From NCBI GenBank assembly GCA_902604855.1, contig CACLAF010000005.1:1-64000 (forward strand): DNA of 64,000 nt, read 5' to 3'. Numbering within the stretch: position 1 is the first letter of the stretch; every line of letters begins with the position of its first letter. The notes beneath the pieces were generated by a model, which saw only the letters and a list, made by a program, of their open reading frames with translations, did no database searches and was not told the origin of the DNA. This DNA is from an uncultured SAR86 cluster bacterium (GTDB taxonomy: Bacteria > Pseudomonadota > Gammaproteobacteria > Magnimaribacterales > Magnimaribacteraceae). Positions 39,470 through 47,680 of this stretch are shown here, piece after piece. Position numbers and translations under genes: made by a program.

Positions 39470-39682
39470 ATGATGGAAAATGCAAAACGCATAGTAAGCG
39501 ACTTAACGGGTATAGGTGTAGCTTTGATTGCTCTTGGTGTTGTGCTTGGAGTTGTCATTGGTACTGATGTAGCTTTTGTACCTAATGTACTTGAAAATCT
39601 TCTAGGAGCTGTAGCAATGCTAGGAGACTCAGGTCTTGTAGGTATTATAGTTCTATTAATTGTTATGGAATTGCTTAGATAG
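39470..39682 (+). CDS. Small two-helix membrane protein, paralog 1 (unknown function)
   Basis: A 70-aa hydrophobic protein that I do not recognise. A short polar N-terminus (MMENAKRIVSDLTG) is followed by a helix at about 15-32 (GVALIALGVVLGVVIG), a loop with TDVAFVPNVLENLL, and a second helix at about 54-68 ending in ELLR. Two adjacent ATGs (39470, 39473) are possible starts; GGTGAG lies upstream. It is clearly related to the next gene: both have the order D-hydrophobic helix-G(T/S)(D/N)V(A/P)F-VL(E/D)N-LG(D/S)-helix. It has hairpins before and after it, so it is probably its own transcript. Confidence 0.75.
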   Translation: MMENAKRIVSDLTGIGVALIALGVVLGVVIGTDVAFVPNVLENLLGAVAMLGDSGLVGIIVLLIVMELLR

Positions 39683-39706
39683 TTATTAATATGCTAAAAA
39701 TAGAAG

Positions 39707-39733
39707 GGGGTTCAGAGAACCCCTTTCTTCTTT
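39707..39733 (+). terminator. Hairpin between the two small membrane-protein genes
   Basis: GGGGTTC (39707-39713), loop AGA, GAACCCC (39717-39723), followed by the T-rich TTTCTTCTTT. The perfect 7-bp GC-rich stem and pyrimidine tail fit an intrinsic terminator for the first gene. Confidence 0.75.
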
Positions 39734-39755
39734 ATAGCTAAGGAGCAGGTAAAAA

Positions 39756-39989
39756 ATGACAAACATAATAAATAGAATATCTAGAGTTTTGTGGGACATA
39801 ACAAAATTTCTAGGATTAATTGTGGCAGTAGCCATATTAGTATCAATGTTGTTTGGTAGTAATGTGCCTTTCTTCGGGGGAGTACTTGATAATACTCAAA
39901 TTATCATGGAAACTCTGGGATCTGAAGGTTTGGGTCTCATAATCGCAATAATCATTATATTGAGTGTATGGAACTCTAGATCAAATTAA
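39756..39989 (+). CDS. Small two-helix membrane protein, paralog 2 (unknown function)
   Basis: A 77-aa protein with the same plan as its neighbour: polar N-terminus (MTNIINRISRVLWDITK), helix at about 19-34 (LGLIVAVAILVSMLFG), loop SNVPFFGGVLDN, and a second helix at about 56-71 (GLGLIIAIIIILSVW), ending NSRSN. A good AAGGAG Shine-Dalgarno lies at 39740-39745. A terminator hairpin follows 15 bp after the stop. The pair looks like a tandem duplication that has diverged. No enzyme motif, signal peptidase site or lipobox is present. Bacteriocin-like, holin-like and structural membrane roles are all possible; none is supported. Confidence 0.78.
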   Translation: MTNIINRISRVLWDITKFLGLIVAVAILVSMLFGSNVPFFGGVLDNTQIIMETLGSEGLGLIIAIIIILSVWNSRSN

Positions 39990-40003
39990 AAAGGATTTTG
40001 TAA

Positions 40004-40030
40004 AAAGGCGTCCTTGGATGCCTTTTTTTT
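40004..40030 (+). terminator. Intrinsic terminator after small membrane protein 2
   Basis: AAAGGC (40004-40009) pairs with GCCTTT (40020-40025), extended inward by TCC / GGA, and is followed by a T run to 40030. It ends 2 bp before the most likely start of the hydrolase gene. Confidence 0.75.
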
Positions 40031-40032
40031 CA

Positions 40033-40827
40033 ATGAAAAAATTAGTAAAGATAGAAGATAATATAGAAATTGGCACAACAGGTTCGAGAGACCTAACTGG
40101 CGATTTATTTCTTCCACCTAAAGGTGAAGCTAATGGTTCTGGGATAGTAATTATCCATGGAGGAGGCTGGAGAGAAGGAGACAAAAATCAATTACGTGGT
40201 TATGGAATATTACTTGCTAGGGAAGGGTTTACCTGCCTCTCAGCTTCTTATAGATTATCTCAAGAAGAGATTTGGCCTGCACAGATACAAGATGTGAATT
40301 GTGCAATACGTTATATAAGGGCAAATTCAGATAAATTAAAAATAGATCCAAATAGAATTGGTGTTACAGGAAATTCTGCTGGTGGCCACCTTTCATTAAT
40401 GTCAGCTCTATCAGATATAGATCCAAGTTTTGAAGGTGAAGGTGGAAATAATCATGTTACTTCAGAAGTAAAAGCTGTATGCGCCATATATCCTCCGGCA
40501 CAAATAAGAAAATACGAGGATACGGATGCCATATTCGACGCTTACAAAGCCTTAATGGGTAATGATGCCTCACAAGACGACTTTGATAAAGCTAGCCCTA
40601 TTTTACAAATAAATAATCAGTTTCCTCCTACAATGCTGATTCATGGTTCAACTGATTCGGTTGTAAAACTATCTGACTCGACAGATTTATATTCAAAGTT
40701 AACTGATCTAAATATACCAACTGAACTTCATATATTTTCTCAGGAGGAGCATGCCTTTGATTCTCAGAAGGGATATGGAAGATCTGTTGCAGAACTGCAG
40801 AATTTATTTTTTAAGAAGTATCTTTAA
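40033..40827 (+). CDS. Alpha/beta-hydrolase, esterase/lipase type
   Basis: A 264-aa cytosolic hydrolase of the esterase/lipase group close to BD-FAE and hormone-sensitive-lipase types. The oxyanion motif is HGGGW, the nucleophile is the serine of GNSAGG, the acid is probably the aspartate in GSTDSVV, and the histidine is in EEHAFD. The substrate is unknown; short acyl esters are typical. The frame is open from a GTG at 39964, but that would place a terminator inside the coding region. The ATG at 40033 (MKKLVKIED), just after the terminator, is preferred; an ATG at 40018 is the alternative. There is no Shine-Dalgarno, so its expression signal is unclear. It is convergent with tRNA-Met, 6 bp away. 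Confidence 0.8.
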   Translation: MKKLVKIEDNIEIGTTGSRDLTGDLFLPPKGEANGSGIVIIHGGGWREGDKNQLRGYGILLAREGFTCLSASYRLSQEEIWPAQIQDVNCAIRYIRANSDKLKIDPNRIGVTGNSAGGHLSLMSALSDIDPSFEGEGGNNHVTSEVKAVCAIYPPAQIRKYEDTDAIFDAYKALMGNDASQDDFDKASPILQINNQFPPTMLIHGSTDSVVKLSDSTDLYSKLTDLNIPTELHIFSQEEHAFDSQKGYGRSVAELQNLFFKKYL

Positions 40828-40833
40828 GGCCAA

Positions 40834-40910
40834 TGGTGGTTGTGGGTGGGCTTGAACCACCGACCTCGGCATTATGAATGCCGCGCTCTAACCAGCTGAG
40901 CTACACAACC
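40834..40910 (-). tRNA. Elongator tRNA-Met(CAT)
   Basis: A 77-nt cloverleaf with encoded CCA, acceptor GGTTGTG / CACAACC, and anticodon CAT (complement of 40874-40876) in the loop TTCATAA. It lacks the initiator GGG/CCC anticodon stem and the unpaired first position. The 4-69 pair is U-A, as in elongator tRNA-Met, which argues against tRNA-Ile2. The position downstream of ychF is also that of tRNA-Met in Pseudomonas. Confidence 0.9.
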
Positions 40911-40919
40911 GTGTTGCGA

Positions 40920-40948
40920 ATTTTAGAGATCAGTTAGGATAAAGTCGA
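40920..40948 (-). promoter_or_regulatory. Putative promoter of tRNA-Met
   Basis: On the minus strand TCGACT (40948-40943) and TAAAAT (40925-40920) are 17 bp apart, with four and five of six consensus matches. The -10 ends 9 nt before the tRNA 5' end. It lies in the 45-bp gap after ychF. Confidence 0.4.
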
Positions 40949-40955
40949 GTAACTA

Positions 40956-42044
40956 TTAAACATTAAACCTAAAATGCATTACATCACCATCTTTAACAAT
41001 GTATTCATTGCCTTCAGAACGAAGTTTTCCTGCTTCCTTTGCTCCCAACTCACCTGAATATTCTACATAATCATCATAACCGATCGTTTCAGCTCTAATA
41101 AATCCCTTTTGAAAGTCAGTATGAATAGCTCCAGCTGCTTCAGGAGCTGTAGAACCTTTCTTCGTTGTCCAGGCTCTAACTTCTTTTTCCCCAGCAGTAA
41201 AGTAAGTTATCAAAGATAACATCTTATAGCTTTCTCTTATAAGTTTATTGAGGCCTGGTTCTTCCAGTCCCATATCCTTTAAGAATTCCATTCCTTCTTC
41301 AAAATCAAGTTCAGCAATTTCAGCTTCAAGTTGATTACACATAGGAATAACCGTGGAGTCTCTTTCTTCAGCATAGCTAACCAGATCTTCAAGCAAAATA
41401 TTATCAGAATCCAAATCTTCAACATTTCCTACATATAAACATGGTTTTACGGTTATTAAGCCTAACTCTTTAAAGGCTTCTTGGTCATTTTTAAAACTCT
41501 CGGTATTCCTACCTAAAATTCCGCTACTTAATTCCGCAGATAGATTCTGGAATTTATCTCTTTGAATCATTACCTCTTTGTCACCTGATCTAGTGGCCTT
41601 TTCTAGTCTAAGTAATGCGTTTGACAAAGTTTCAATATCGGCTAGAAGAAGTTCAGTTTCTACTGTTTCTAGATCCACTACAGGATTCACTTCATCATGC
41701 ACATGTGTAATATCAGGATTTTCGAAGCATCTAATAACATGAAGAATTGCCTGTGTTTCTCTTATATGAGAAAGAAATTTATTTCCTAAACCTTCTCCTT
41801 CCGACGCACCTTTCACTAGTCCTGCTATATCTACGAATTCAGTAGTTGTAGGTATTATTTTTTCAGGATTTACTATCTTAGCGACCTTATTAAGTCTTGG
41901 ATCTGGGACAGGTACGATACCTTTATTAGGTTCAATGGTACAAAAAGGAAAATTTTGCGCTTCGATCCCTGCAGCTGTTAAAGCATTAAATAATGTTGAT
42001 TTGCCAACATTCGGAAGTCCAACTATCCCACACTTAAGACTCAT
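40956..42044 (-). CDS. ychF: Redox-regulated ATPase YchF (OLA1 family)
   Basis: A 362-aa Obg-related P-loop protein that prefers ATP and binds ribosomes. Walker A is GLPNVGKS at residues 9-16, and the switch region has FVDIAGLVKGASEGEGLGNKFL. A coiled coil sits in the middle, and the C-terminal TGS domain includes the HTDFQKGFIRAE end. The start overlaps the pth stop by 11 bp. rplY-pth-ychF-tRNA-Met is the Pseudomonas order. Confidence 0.97.
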   Translation of the reverse strand: MSLKCGIVGLPNVGKSTLFNALTAAGIEAQNFPFCTIEPNKGIVPVPDPRLNKVAKIVNPEKIIPTTTEFVDIAGLVKGASEGEGLGNKFLSHIRETQAILHVIRCFENPDITHVHDEVNPVVDLETVETELLLADIETLSNALLRLEKATRSGDKEVMIQRDKFQNLSAELSSGILGRNTESFKNDQEAFKELGLITVKPCLYVGNVEDLDSDNILLEDLVSYAEERDSTVIPMCNQLEAEIAELDFEEGMEFLKDMGLEEPGLNKLIRESYKMLSLITYFTAGEKEVRAWTTKKGSTAPEAAGAIHTDFQKGFIRAETIGYDDYVEYSGELGAKEAGKLRSEGNEYIVKDGDVMHFRFNV

Positions 42045-42630
42045 TATTTTCTTCTTTAGTAGTATGGTAATTCATTACAGTCTTTTGCCAGCCATCTTGG
42101 ATTATTTTTTCTCCCAGATCTAGGTAATTAATAAGATTACTCATTAATTTTTCTCTTTCTTTAACTGAAGCCTTTTTTAAGACATATGAAATGATATCTT
42201 TATCTTTCTCTGGTTTGCCTATTCCAATTCTTAATCTTTTAAAAGAACTGTCTCCTTGTAAATGATCAATTATATTTCTAAGACCATTATGGCCACCATG
42301 TCCGCCTGACTCTTTTAGCTTAATTTCTGAATTAGGCAGATCCAGTTCATCATGGGCGATTAAAATTTGTTCTGTTCTAAGATTAAAAAATTTTTTTGTT
42401 TTTGATACACACAATCCACTTTCATTCATAAAGGTAGAAGGCGTTACAAAGATTAACTTATAGTTTTCATTAACAAATTCAGCAAATTGACCATTGATTT
42501 GTCTTTCTTTTTTTAGAGTTAACGAGTATTTATTGCAAAGCAAATCGACGTAATCAGCTCCAGCATTATGTCGTGTAAGGGCATAATCTTTACCAGGATT
42601 ACCTAACCCTAATATTAATAGTGGTTCCAT
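42034..42630 (-). CDS. pth: Peptidyl-tRNA hydrolase
   Basis: Releases peptides from peptidyl-tRNA dropped by ribosomes; 198 aa. The active site is intact: Asn11 (GLGNPG), His21 (TRHNAG), the STFMNESG loop, Asp in AHDELDL, and GGHGGHNGLRNI. It lies between rplY and ychF. An 11-bp tandem repeat lies at its start and the end of rplY. Confidence 0.97.
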   Translation of the reverse strand: MEPLLILGLGNPGKDYALTRHNAGADYVDLLCNKYSLTLKKERQINGQFAEFVNENYKLIFVTPSTFMNESGLCVSKTKKFFNLRTEQILIAHDELDLPNSEIKLKESGGHGGHNGLRNIIDHLQGDSSFKRLRIGIGKPEKDKDIISYVLKKASVKEREKLMSNLINYLDLGEKIIQDGWQKTVMNYHTTKEENNES

Positions 42631-42651
42631 GAAGTATTATTGAAGTATTAT
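42630..42651. repeat. 11-bp tandem repeat between rplY and pth
   Basis: TGAAGTATTAT occurs twice in a row (42630-42640 and 42641-42651). The second copy contains the rplY stop codon and the first abuts the pth start. It probably arose by slippage and sets the spacing between the two genes. Confidence 0.8.
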
Positions 42652-43334
42652 TCGTCAGTCTCTTCTTGACCGTCTGTAGATTCTCCAGCATCTTCTTCTC
42701 CAGAAGATTCTCCGTCTTCTTCCGTTTCAATGATTTCAGGCTCAACATCAAGTACTTTTGCCTCTGTTACTGAAACTACAACCTGATCTCTGTCATCGCC
42801 TAGTGCAAGAGATGGAATTTCTACTCCTTCAGGTAGATTAAGAGCTGATAAAAAAATTGAGTCCCCAACATCTAGTTCAGCAACATCTACTTCAAGATAT
42901 TCTGGAAGATTGGAAGCTAGACAACTTATATCGATGTCATTAATTAAACGAGAAATTGCACCGCCATGCATTTTTACGCCCATGCAGTTATCTTCATTTA
43001 AGAACCTTACAGGAACTGAAATACTAATTTTTGTATCAGGATTAACTCTTTGAAGGTCAGCATGAAGAACTCTTTGAGTAGCAGGGTGCCTTTGAATTTC
43101 TTTCACAATAACATTTTGCTCATCACCTGAAATATTTATGTTCAATATTTGAGTAGCAAATCCAGGAATCTCGGATGCTTTTGCAATATCCTTCTCTAGA
43201 ATAGATATTCTTATAGGATCTTTTTCTCCACCATATATCACTGCTGGTACTGAACCCATTCTTCTTAACTGTCTACTAGAAGATTTACCATCGACTTCTC
43301 TGTTGGTTGCATTTAAATTGACTTGTTCACTCAT
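42648..43334 (-). CDS. rplY: 50S ribosomal protein L25, long (Ctc/TL5) type
   Basis: Binds 5S rRNA. The protein is 228 aa, the long form with an N-terminal L25 domain (KSSSRQLRRMGSVPAVIYGG, VHADLQRVNPD-like HADLQRV) and a C-terminal beta domain (LPEYLEVDVAELDVGDSIFL), unlike the 94-aa L25 of E. coli. It ends in a very acidic tail rich in Glu, Asp, Ser and Gly. It lies between prs and pth, as in Pseudomonas. Confidence 0.95.
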   Translation of the reverse strand: MSEQVNLNATNREVDGKSSSRQLRRMGSVPAVIYGGEKDPIRISILEKDIAKASEIPGFATQILNINISGDEQNVIVKEIQRHPATQRVLHADLQRVNPDTKISISVPVRFLNEDNCMGVKMHGGAISRLINDIDISCLASNLPEYLEVDVAELDVGDSIFLSALNLPEGVEIPSLALGDDRDQVVVSVTEAKVLDVEPEIIETEEDGESSGEEDAGESTDGQEETDE

Positions 43335-43345
43335 AATTCTATTGA

Positions 43346-44302
43346 TTACATAAGCATTTCACTTATTGATTCCTCTTTATTTAATCTCTTTATGGCCTCA
43401 GCTAAAGTCGGTGCCAAAGATATACATCTTATCTTTTTACAGGATTTAGCTTCTTCCGAGAGCGGTATAGTATCTGTTACAACTAATTGATCAAGTGAAG
43501 ATTGATTTATTTTTTCTATTGCCTCACCTGATAAAACAGGATGAGTGATATAAGCACTTACACTTCTAGCATCCTTGGCCTTTAATGCATCAGCTGCATT
43601 GCATAATGTTCCACATGTATCTGCCATGTCGTCATAAAGCAAACAATCTTTTTTTGAAACATCTCCTATCACATTCATCACCTCAGATTTGTTGGCTTCG
43701 TCTCTTCTTTTATCGATAATTGCCAAGTCACTAATATCTAAAAACTTAGATAGAGCTCTTGACCTAACTACGCCTCCGACATCAGGACTTACAACTAATA
43801 TGTCCTTGAATTTTTGTTTTTTTATGTCCTCATAGATAACTTTTGTCCCGTATATATTATCTACTGGTATGTCGAAAAATCCTTGAATCTGTTCAGAATG
43901 AAGCTCTACTGTTAAAACTCTATCAATTCCAGATCTTTCTAAGATACCTGCAATAACTTTAGCACTAATTGGAACTCTTTGAGACCTTACCCGTCTATCT
44001 TGCCTTGCATATCCATAATATGGAATAACAGCTGTAATTCTACCTGCAGAAGACCACCTAAGAGCATCAACCATTAGTATTAATTCAATTAAATTCACAT
44101 GAGAAGGACTACAAGTTGGCTGGATTATGTAAACGTCTTTGCCTCTTACGTTTTCGTTAATTTTCACACTGATTTCGCCATCACTAAAACGACCGATATC
44201 TGCTTTTCCTTGCTTAAGAGCAAGTTTTTTACAAATTTTTTCAGTAAGCTCAAGGTTAGCTGTTCCGCTAAAGACAGCTATTTTTTGATGTCTTTTCTCC
44301 AT
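43346..44302 (-). CDS. prs: Ribose-phosphate pyrophosphokinase
   Basis: Makes PRPP from ribose-5-phosphate and ATP for nucleotides, histidine and tryptophan; 318 aa. Family motifs: [20 protein letters not shown] (ATP-binding flexible loop), the metal-binding [27 protein letters not shown], and the PRPP-loop region [10 protein letters not shown]. It follows tRNA-Gln by 16 nt, with an AGGAGA Shine-Dalgarno, and is probably co-transcribed with it. Its product also feeds the pyrF pathway encoded elsewhere in the window. Confidence 0.97.
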   Translation of the reverse strand: MEKRHQKIAVFSGTANLELTEKICKKLALKQGKADIGRFSDGEISVKINENVRGKDVYIIQPTCSPSHVNLIELILMVDALRWSSAGRITAVIPYYGYARQDRRVRSQRVPISAKVIAGILERSGIDRVLTVELHSEQIQGFFDIPVDNIYGTKVIYEDIKKQKFKDILVVSPDVGGVVRSRALSKFLDISDLAIIDKRRDEANKSEVMNVIGDVSKKDCLLYDDMADTCGTLCNAADALKAKDARSVSAYITHPVLSGEAIEKINQSSLDQLVVTDTIPLSEEAKSCKKIRCISLAPTLAEAIKRLNKEESISEMLM

Positions 44303-44318
44303 TTGTCTCTCCTATAGA

Positions 44319-44393
44319 TGGCTGGGGTGGCTGGATTCGAACCAGCGCATGGCGGCATCAAAAGCCGCTGCCTTACCGCTTGGCCACACCCCA
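44319..44393 (-). tRNA. tRNA-Gln(TTG)
   Basis: A 75-nt cloverleaf with encoded CCA. The acceptor is TGGGGTG / CACCCCA with discriminator G, as usual for glutamine. The anticodon TTG (complement of 44359-44361) sits in the loop TTTTGAT on a GCGGC / GCCGC stem. ispE-tRNA-Gln-prs is a conserved arrangement. Confidence 0.97.
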
Positions 44394-44412
44394 TTCATAT
44401 ATTTCGCGTATT

Positions 44413-45225
44413 TTATTCTATTATTTGCATTAAGGGTGAACGTTCTAAGCTTTTTGTTAAAACTAACTCAGGAAAATGTTTCTGTGCTGACTCAGCAGCA
44501 GATTTATTGTCAAACTCCAGAAAAATAGTAGAGCCAGTCCCTGATAATTTAGGTTCTCCAATCAATCCAAGATTATTAAAAGCTTCATCCATTTCCGAAT
44601 AAGTCCTTCTTATCCATACTTCAAAACTATTAAATGACTGGTCACTAGTAAAGTTCTTTTTACTGATTTTAGGCCTAGGTAAAAAACTAGCTTGCTCAAA
44701 AGCATTTTTAGTACTTATCTTTAATGCGGGCAAAAATAACAAGTAATATTTCTTTTGATATGGATATTCAGCCAGAATTTCACCCCTTCCTTCTGCCCAG
44801 GCAGTCTTACCATATAGAAAGAAAGGAACATCTGAACCTAACTTTAGAGCAATATCCGCAAGATCTTGGTCTGATATATCCAAATTCCAAAATTTTCTTA
44901 AGCCTAGCAGTGTTGATGCTGCATCGGAACTCCCGCCCCCTAAACCCTTTTGATCAGGAATAGACTTTACGAGTTCAATTTTGACGCCTTCTTTTACAGA
45001 GAATAAATCCTTTAGGAGGTTTGCCGCTTTTAAAACAATATTTTGTTTTATAGGAATGGATTCAATTAATTCAATAGAATTTGAATTCTTTTTAAGCGTT
45101 ATATCGTCAAATAATTCAATTAGAGTAAATAATGAGGATAAGTCATGGAATCCATCATTTCTTTTTTTTACTACCTCAAGATGTAAGTTAAGTTTTGCGG
45201 GTGCTCTTAATTTTAATTCTTCCAT
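44413..45225 (-). CDS. ispE: 4-diphosphocytidyl-2-C-methyl-D-erythritol kinase
   Basis: A GHMP kinase of the MEP isoprenoid pathway; 270 aa. It begins with the substrate motif APAKLNLHL and NDGFHDLSSLF. The ATP loop is GLGGGSSDAAS, followed by SDVPFFLYG, and the C-terminal third motif is LSGTGSTIF. It overlaps the end of lolB by 13 bp, and tRNA-Gln follows 19 bp later. Confidence 0.95.
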   Translation of the reverse strand: MEELKLRAPAKLNLHLEVVKKRNDGFHDLSSLFTLIELFDDITLKKNSNSIELIESIPIKQNIVLKAANLLKDLFSVKEGVKIELVKSIPDQKGLGGGSSDAASTLLGLRKFWNLDISDQDLADIALKLGSDVPFFLYGKTAWAEGRGEILAEYPYQKKYYLLFLPALKISTKNAFEQASFLPRPKISKKNFTSDQSFNSFEVWIRRTYSEMDEAFNNLGLIGEPKLSGTGSTIFLEFDNKSAAESAQKHFPELVLTKSLERSPLMQIIE

Positions 45226-45728
45226 ATTTTTTTAACTTTCATAAGAAGATTTAAGTCTCTATATAAAAGAGTGACTTCTGAAGGATAATCATCAGATCCT
45301 TTAGTTTCTATTTCCAATCCTATTTCCTCATCTTGTAGATCTTTTGATTCAAGTCCTAGTAATAATTCTAAAAAACTCTCAACTTTTAATATAGGCAAGT
45401 CGTAAGGCAAGATATTATTTTCAATAAATTCATTTATATTTAGTGTCTCTCTTCTATCTAGGATGATAACTTTCTCTGGTAGAAGATAGTTTTTTCCAAT
45501 ATTCAACGAAACAGTATTTCCATCTTTGCTAAGAACGAAATAGCCTGTTTCCTTGCTATCCATATACGAAAGCTTAAACTTACCTTCTATTTTAAAATTT
45601 TCTTGGACATTTTTAATTTCACTCGAAAATTTTTGAGGTTCCATTGGGATTGAAGTGCATCCAAGAGATATAATTATTAGAGATAAAACGATTACATATT
45701 GTGAAAATAATCTTCTTAGATTGATCAT
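45213..45728 (-). CDS. lolB: Outer-membrane lipoprotein receptor LolB (divergent)
   Basis: A 171-aa lipoprotein candidate. The signal peptide ends in the lipobox SLGC with Cys24, and the next residue is Thr, so it lacks the Asp+2 inner-membrane retention signal and should go to the outer membrane. The body (FKIEGKFKLSYMDSKETGYF, then LLPEKVIILDRRETLNINEF) fits the LolB beta barrel, but similarity is weak and it is shorter than E. coli LolB (207 aa). The position next to ispE and prfA is the strongest support. The ATG at 45728 is chosen over an upstream TTG at 45746 because it gives a normal signal peptide. Confidence 0.68.
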   Translation of the reverse strand: MINLRRLFSQYVIVLSLIIISLGCTSIPMEPQKFSSEIKNVQENFKIEGKFKLSYMDSKETGYFVLSKDGNTVSLNIGKNYLLPEKVIILDRRETLNINEFIENNILPYDLPILKVESFLELLLGLESKDLQDEEIGLEIETKGSDDYPSEVTLLYRDLNLLMKVKKIWKN

Positions 45729-45758
45729 AAATTCTATTATCAGCAAAGGTTTACATAA

Positions 45759-46847
45759 ATGATAGAGAGTATTTTAACTAAATTAAGTGATGTTTCTTTT
45801 AGGTATGAAGAAATAGAATCTCTTTTGAGTAAACCAGATATAACCTCTAATCAGGAAGAGTTTATAAAACTTTCAAAAGAATACGCAGATTTATCTCCTG
45901 TTGTGAATGCATTCAATGCATTCAAAAAAGCTGAAGGTGATATGAATGAAGCCAAAGTACTTATGAAGGATTCTGATCCTGAAATAAAACAAATGGCAGA
46001 AATTGAATTCGATGAACTAAAGCAAAGTATTGATGACCTTGAAAATGAACTTAAACGGTTACTACTTCCCAAAGATCCTGATGATTCAAAAGATGTTTTT
46101 CTTGAAATAAGAGCTGGTACAGGAGGCGATGAAGCTGCTCTTTTCTCTGGTGATCTATATAGAATGTATTCTAGATTATCTGAAAGGAATAACTGGAAGA
46201 TGGAAATAGTCAGCGTGAGAGAGGGCGATCATGGTGGGTTCAAGGAACTTGTTACAAGAATAGAGGGTTCCGATGTTTACAAGCAATTAAAGTTTGAAGC
46301 TGGGGTTCATAGGGTACAAAGAGTTCCTTCTACAGAATCTCAAGGAAGGGTACATACATCAGCATGTTCGGTTGCTGTTTTAGCAGAACATGATGACTTA
46401 GCGGAAATAAATATAGATAAAAATGATTTGAGGGTTGATACCTTCCGAGCATCAGGTGCTGGAGGTCAGCATGTTAATAAAACAGATTCTGCCGTTAGAT
46501 TAACTCACATACCGTCAGGTATAGTGGTAGAGTGCCAGGATGGTCGCTCCCAACATAAAAATAAAGAGAAAGCCCTTTCATTGCTTCAGTCGAAATTACA
46601 AAATGCTGAGATTGAGAAAGTAGAATCTGAACAAGCTGAAAATAGAAGAGTCATGGTAGGGTCTGGAGATAGATCTGAAAAAATAAGAACTTATAACTTC
46701 CCGCAAAACAGAATTACTGATCATCGTATTGAGTTTTCTGTTCATAACTTACCCGGTTTTTTAGATGGAGATATGGAGGTTATGATTACAGCTTTACTAG
46801 AAGAGAACCAAGCAAGAGCTCTAGCTAATCTTGAATCTTCAAGCTGA
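45759..46847 (+). CDS. prfA: Peptide chain release factor 1
   Basis: Recognises UAA and UAG stop codons; 362 aa. The GGQ motif is at 235-237 in GAGGQHVNKTDSAVRLTH, and the preceding RVHTSACSVAV and the codon-recognition region near residue 185 (RVQRVPSTE) are typical of RF1. It is divergent from lolB with only about 30 bp between the starts. hemA, which usually precedes prfA in gammaproteobacteria, is absent. Confidence 0.97.
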   Translation: MIESILTKLSDVSFRYEEIESLLSKPDITSNQEEFIKLSKEYADLSPVVNAFNAFKKAEGDMNEAKVLMKDSDPEIKQMAEIEFDELKQSIDDLENELKRLLLPKDPDDSKDVFLEIRAGTGGDEAALFSGDLYRMYSRLSERNNWKMEIVSVREGDHGGFKELVTRIEGSDVYKQLKFEAGVHRVQRVPSTESQGRVHTSACSVAVLAEHDDLAEINIDKNDLRVDTFRASGAGGQHVNKTDSAVRLTHIPSGIVVECQDGRSQHKNKEKALSLLQSKLQNAEIEKVESEQAENRRVMVGSGDRSEKIRTYNFPQNRITDHRIEFSVHNLPGFLDGDMEVMITALLEENQARALANLESSS

Positions 46848-47680
46848 TGGATGATTATTCTGCTTTAAACCAGATAAAACTTCTCACGCAATCAAGCATT
46901 GTAAGTTCTCAACTAGATATTGAGTTATTGGTATTACATCTATTAGAAATTGATAGGAATACTCTATATAGAGATAACCCTCCATTAACAGTTGAAATTA
47001 GAAATAAACTTAAAGCACTTACTCAGCGAAGGGAAAAAGGTGAACCTCTAGCTTATCTAGTAAATAATATCGAATTCTGGAATCTTAGTCTTTACGTCGA
47101 TCAAAATGTCTTAGTTCCAAGACCAGAAACAGAAATCTTAGTTCAAAAAGTCTTAGAAATATTTGATAAGAAAAAAATTAGAGTCTTGGATTTAGGAACC
47201 GGTTCAGGTGCTATTGGACTATCTTTAGCTAAGGAAAGAGCAAACTGGGAAGTTGTCTGTTCAGATTTAAGTTACGAAGCTCTAAAAGTGACTTCGAAAA
47301 ATATGACAAGGAATTCTATAGATGTATCTCTAGTCAATTCAAACTGGTCATCTGCTTTTAAGAATGAATATTTTGATGTGATTGTTTCCAATCCTCCTTA
47401 TATAAATCCTTCTGATCCAAGAGTTTATTCTGATGGGTTAAAGTTTGAGCCAAAACAAGCACTGATATCTGATTCAGAAGGACTATATGATATTGAGAGA
47501 ATTGTTAAAGAAACCTCGGAAATTCTTAATAATGCTGGCTACTTATTCATTGAACATGGCTATGATCAATCCGACTTGGTTGTCTCAATATTTAAGAGAT
47601 GCGGTTTTTCTCAAATTAGAACGTTTAAAGATTTAAACGGTGATGATAGAGTCTGCTTAGGAAAGTTAAATAGATGTTAA
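46847..47680 (+). CDS. prmC: Release factor glutamine N5-methyltransferase
   Basis: Methylates the GGQ glutamine of release factors, so it acts on the product of the gene just upstream. It is 277 aa. The SAM motif is VLDLGTGSGAIGLSLAKE, and the catalytic NPPY is in VSNPPYI (near residue 182). An early QRREKGEPLAYL and VPRPETE are also family marks. Its start overlaps the prfA stop by 1 bp; its own end overlaps the GH84 gene by 7 bp. Confidence 0.96.
   Translation: MDDYSALNQIKLLTQSSIVSSQLDIELLVLHLLEIDRNTLYRDNPPLTVEIRNKLKALTQRREKGEPLAYLVNNIEFWNLSLYVDQNVLVPRPETEILVQKVLEIFDKKKIRVLDLGTGSGAIGLSLAKERANWEVVCSDLSYEALKVTSKNMTRNSIDVSLVNSNWSSAFKNEYFDVIVSNPPYINPSDPRVYSDGLKFEPKQALISDSEGLYDIERIVKETSEILNNAGYLFIEHGYDQSDLVVSIFKRCGFSQIRTFKDLNGDDRVCLGKLNRC

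Noticed and set aside
40834-40910. tRNA-Ile2 with a lysidine-modified CAT anticodon
   Set aside because: The U-A pair at 4-69 and the ychF context point to elongator tRNA-Met.
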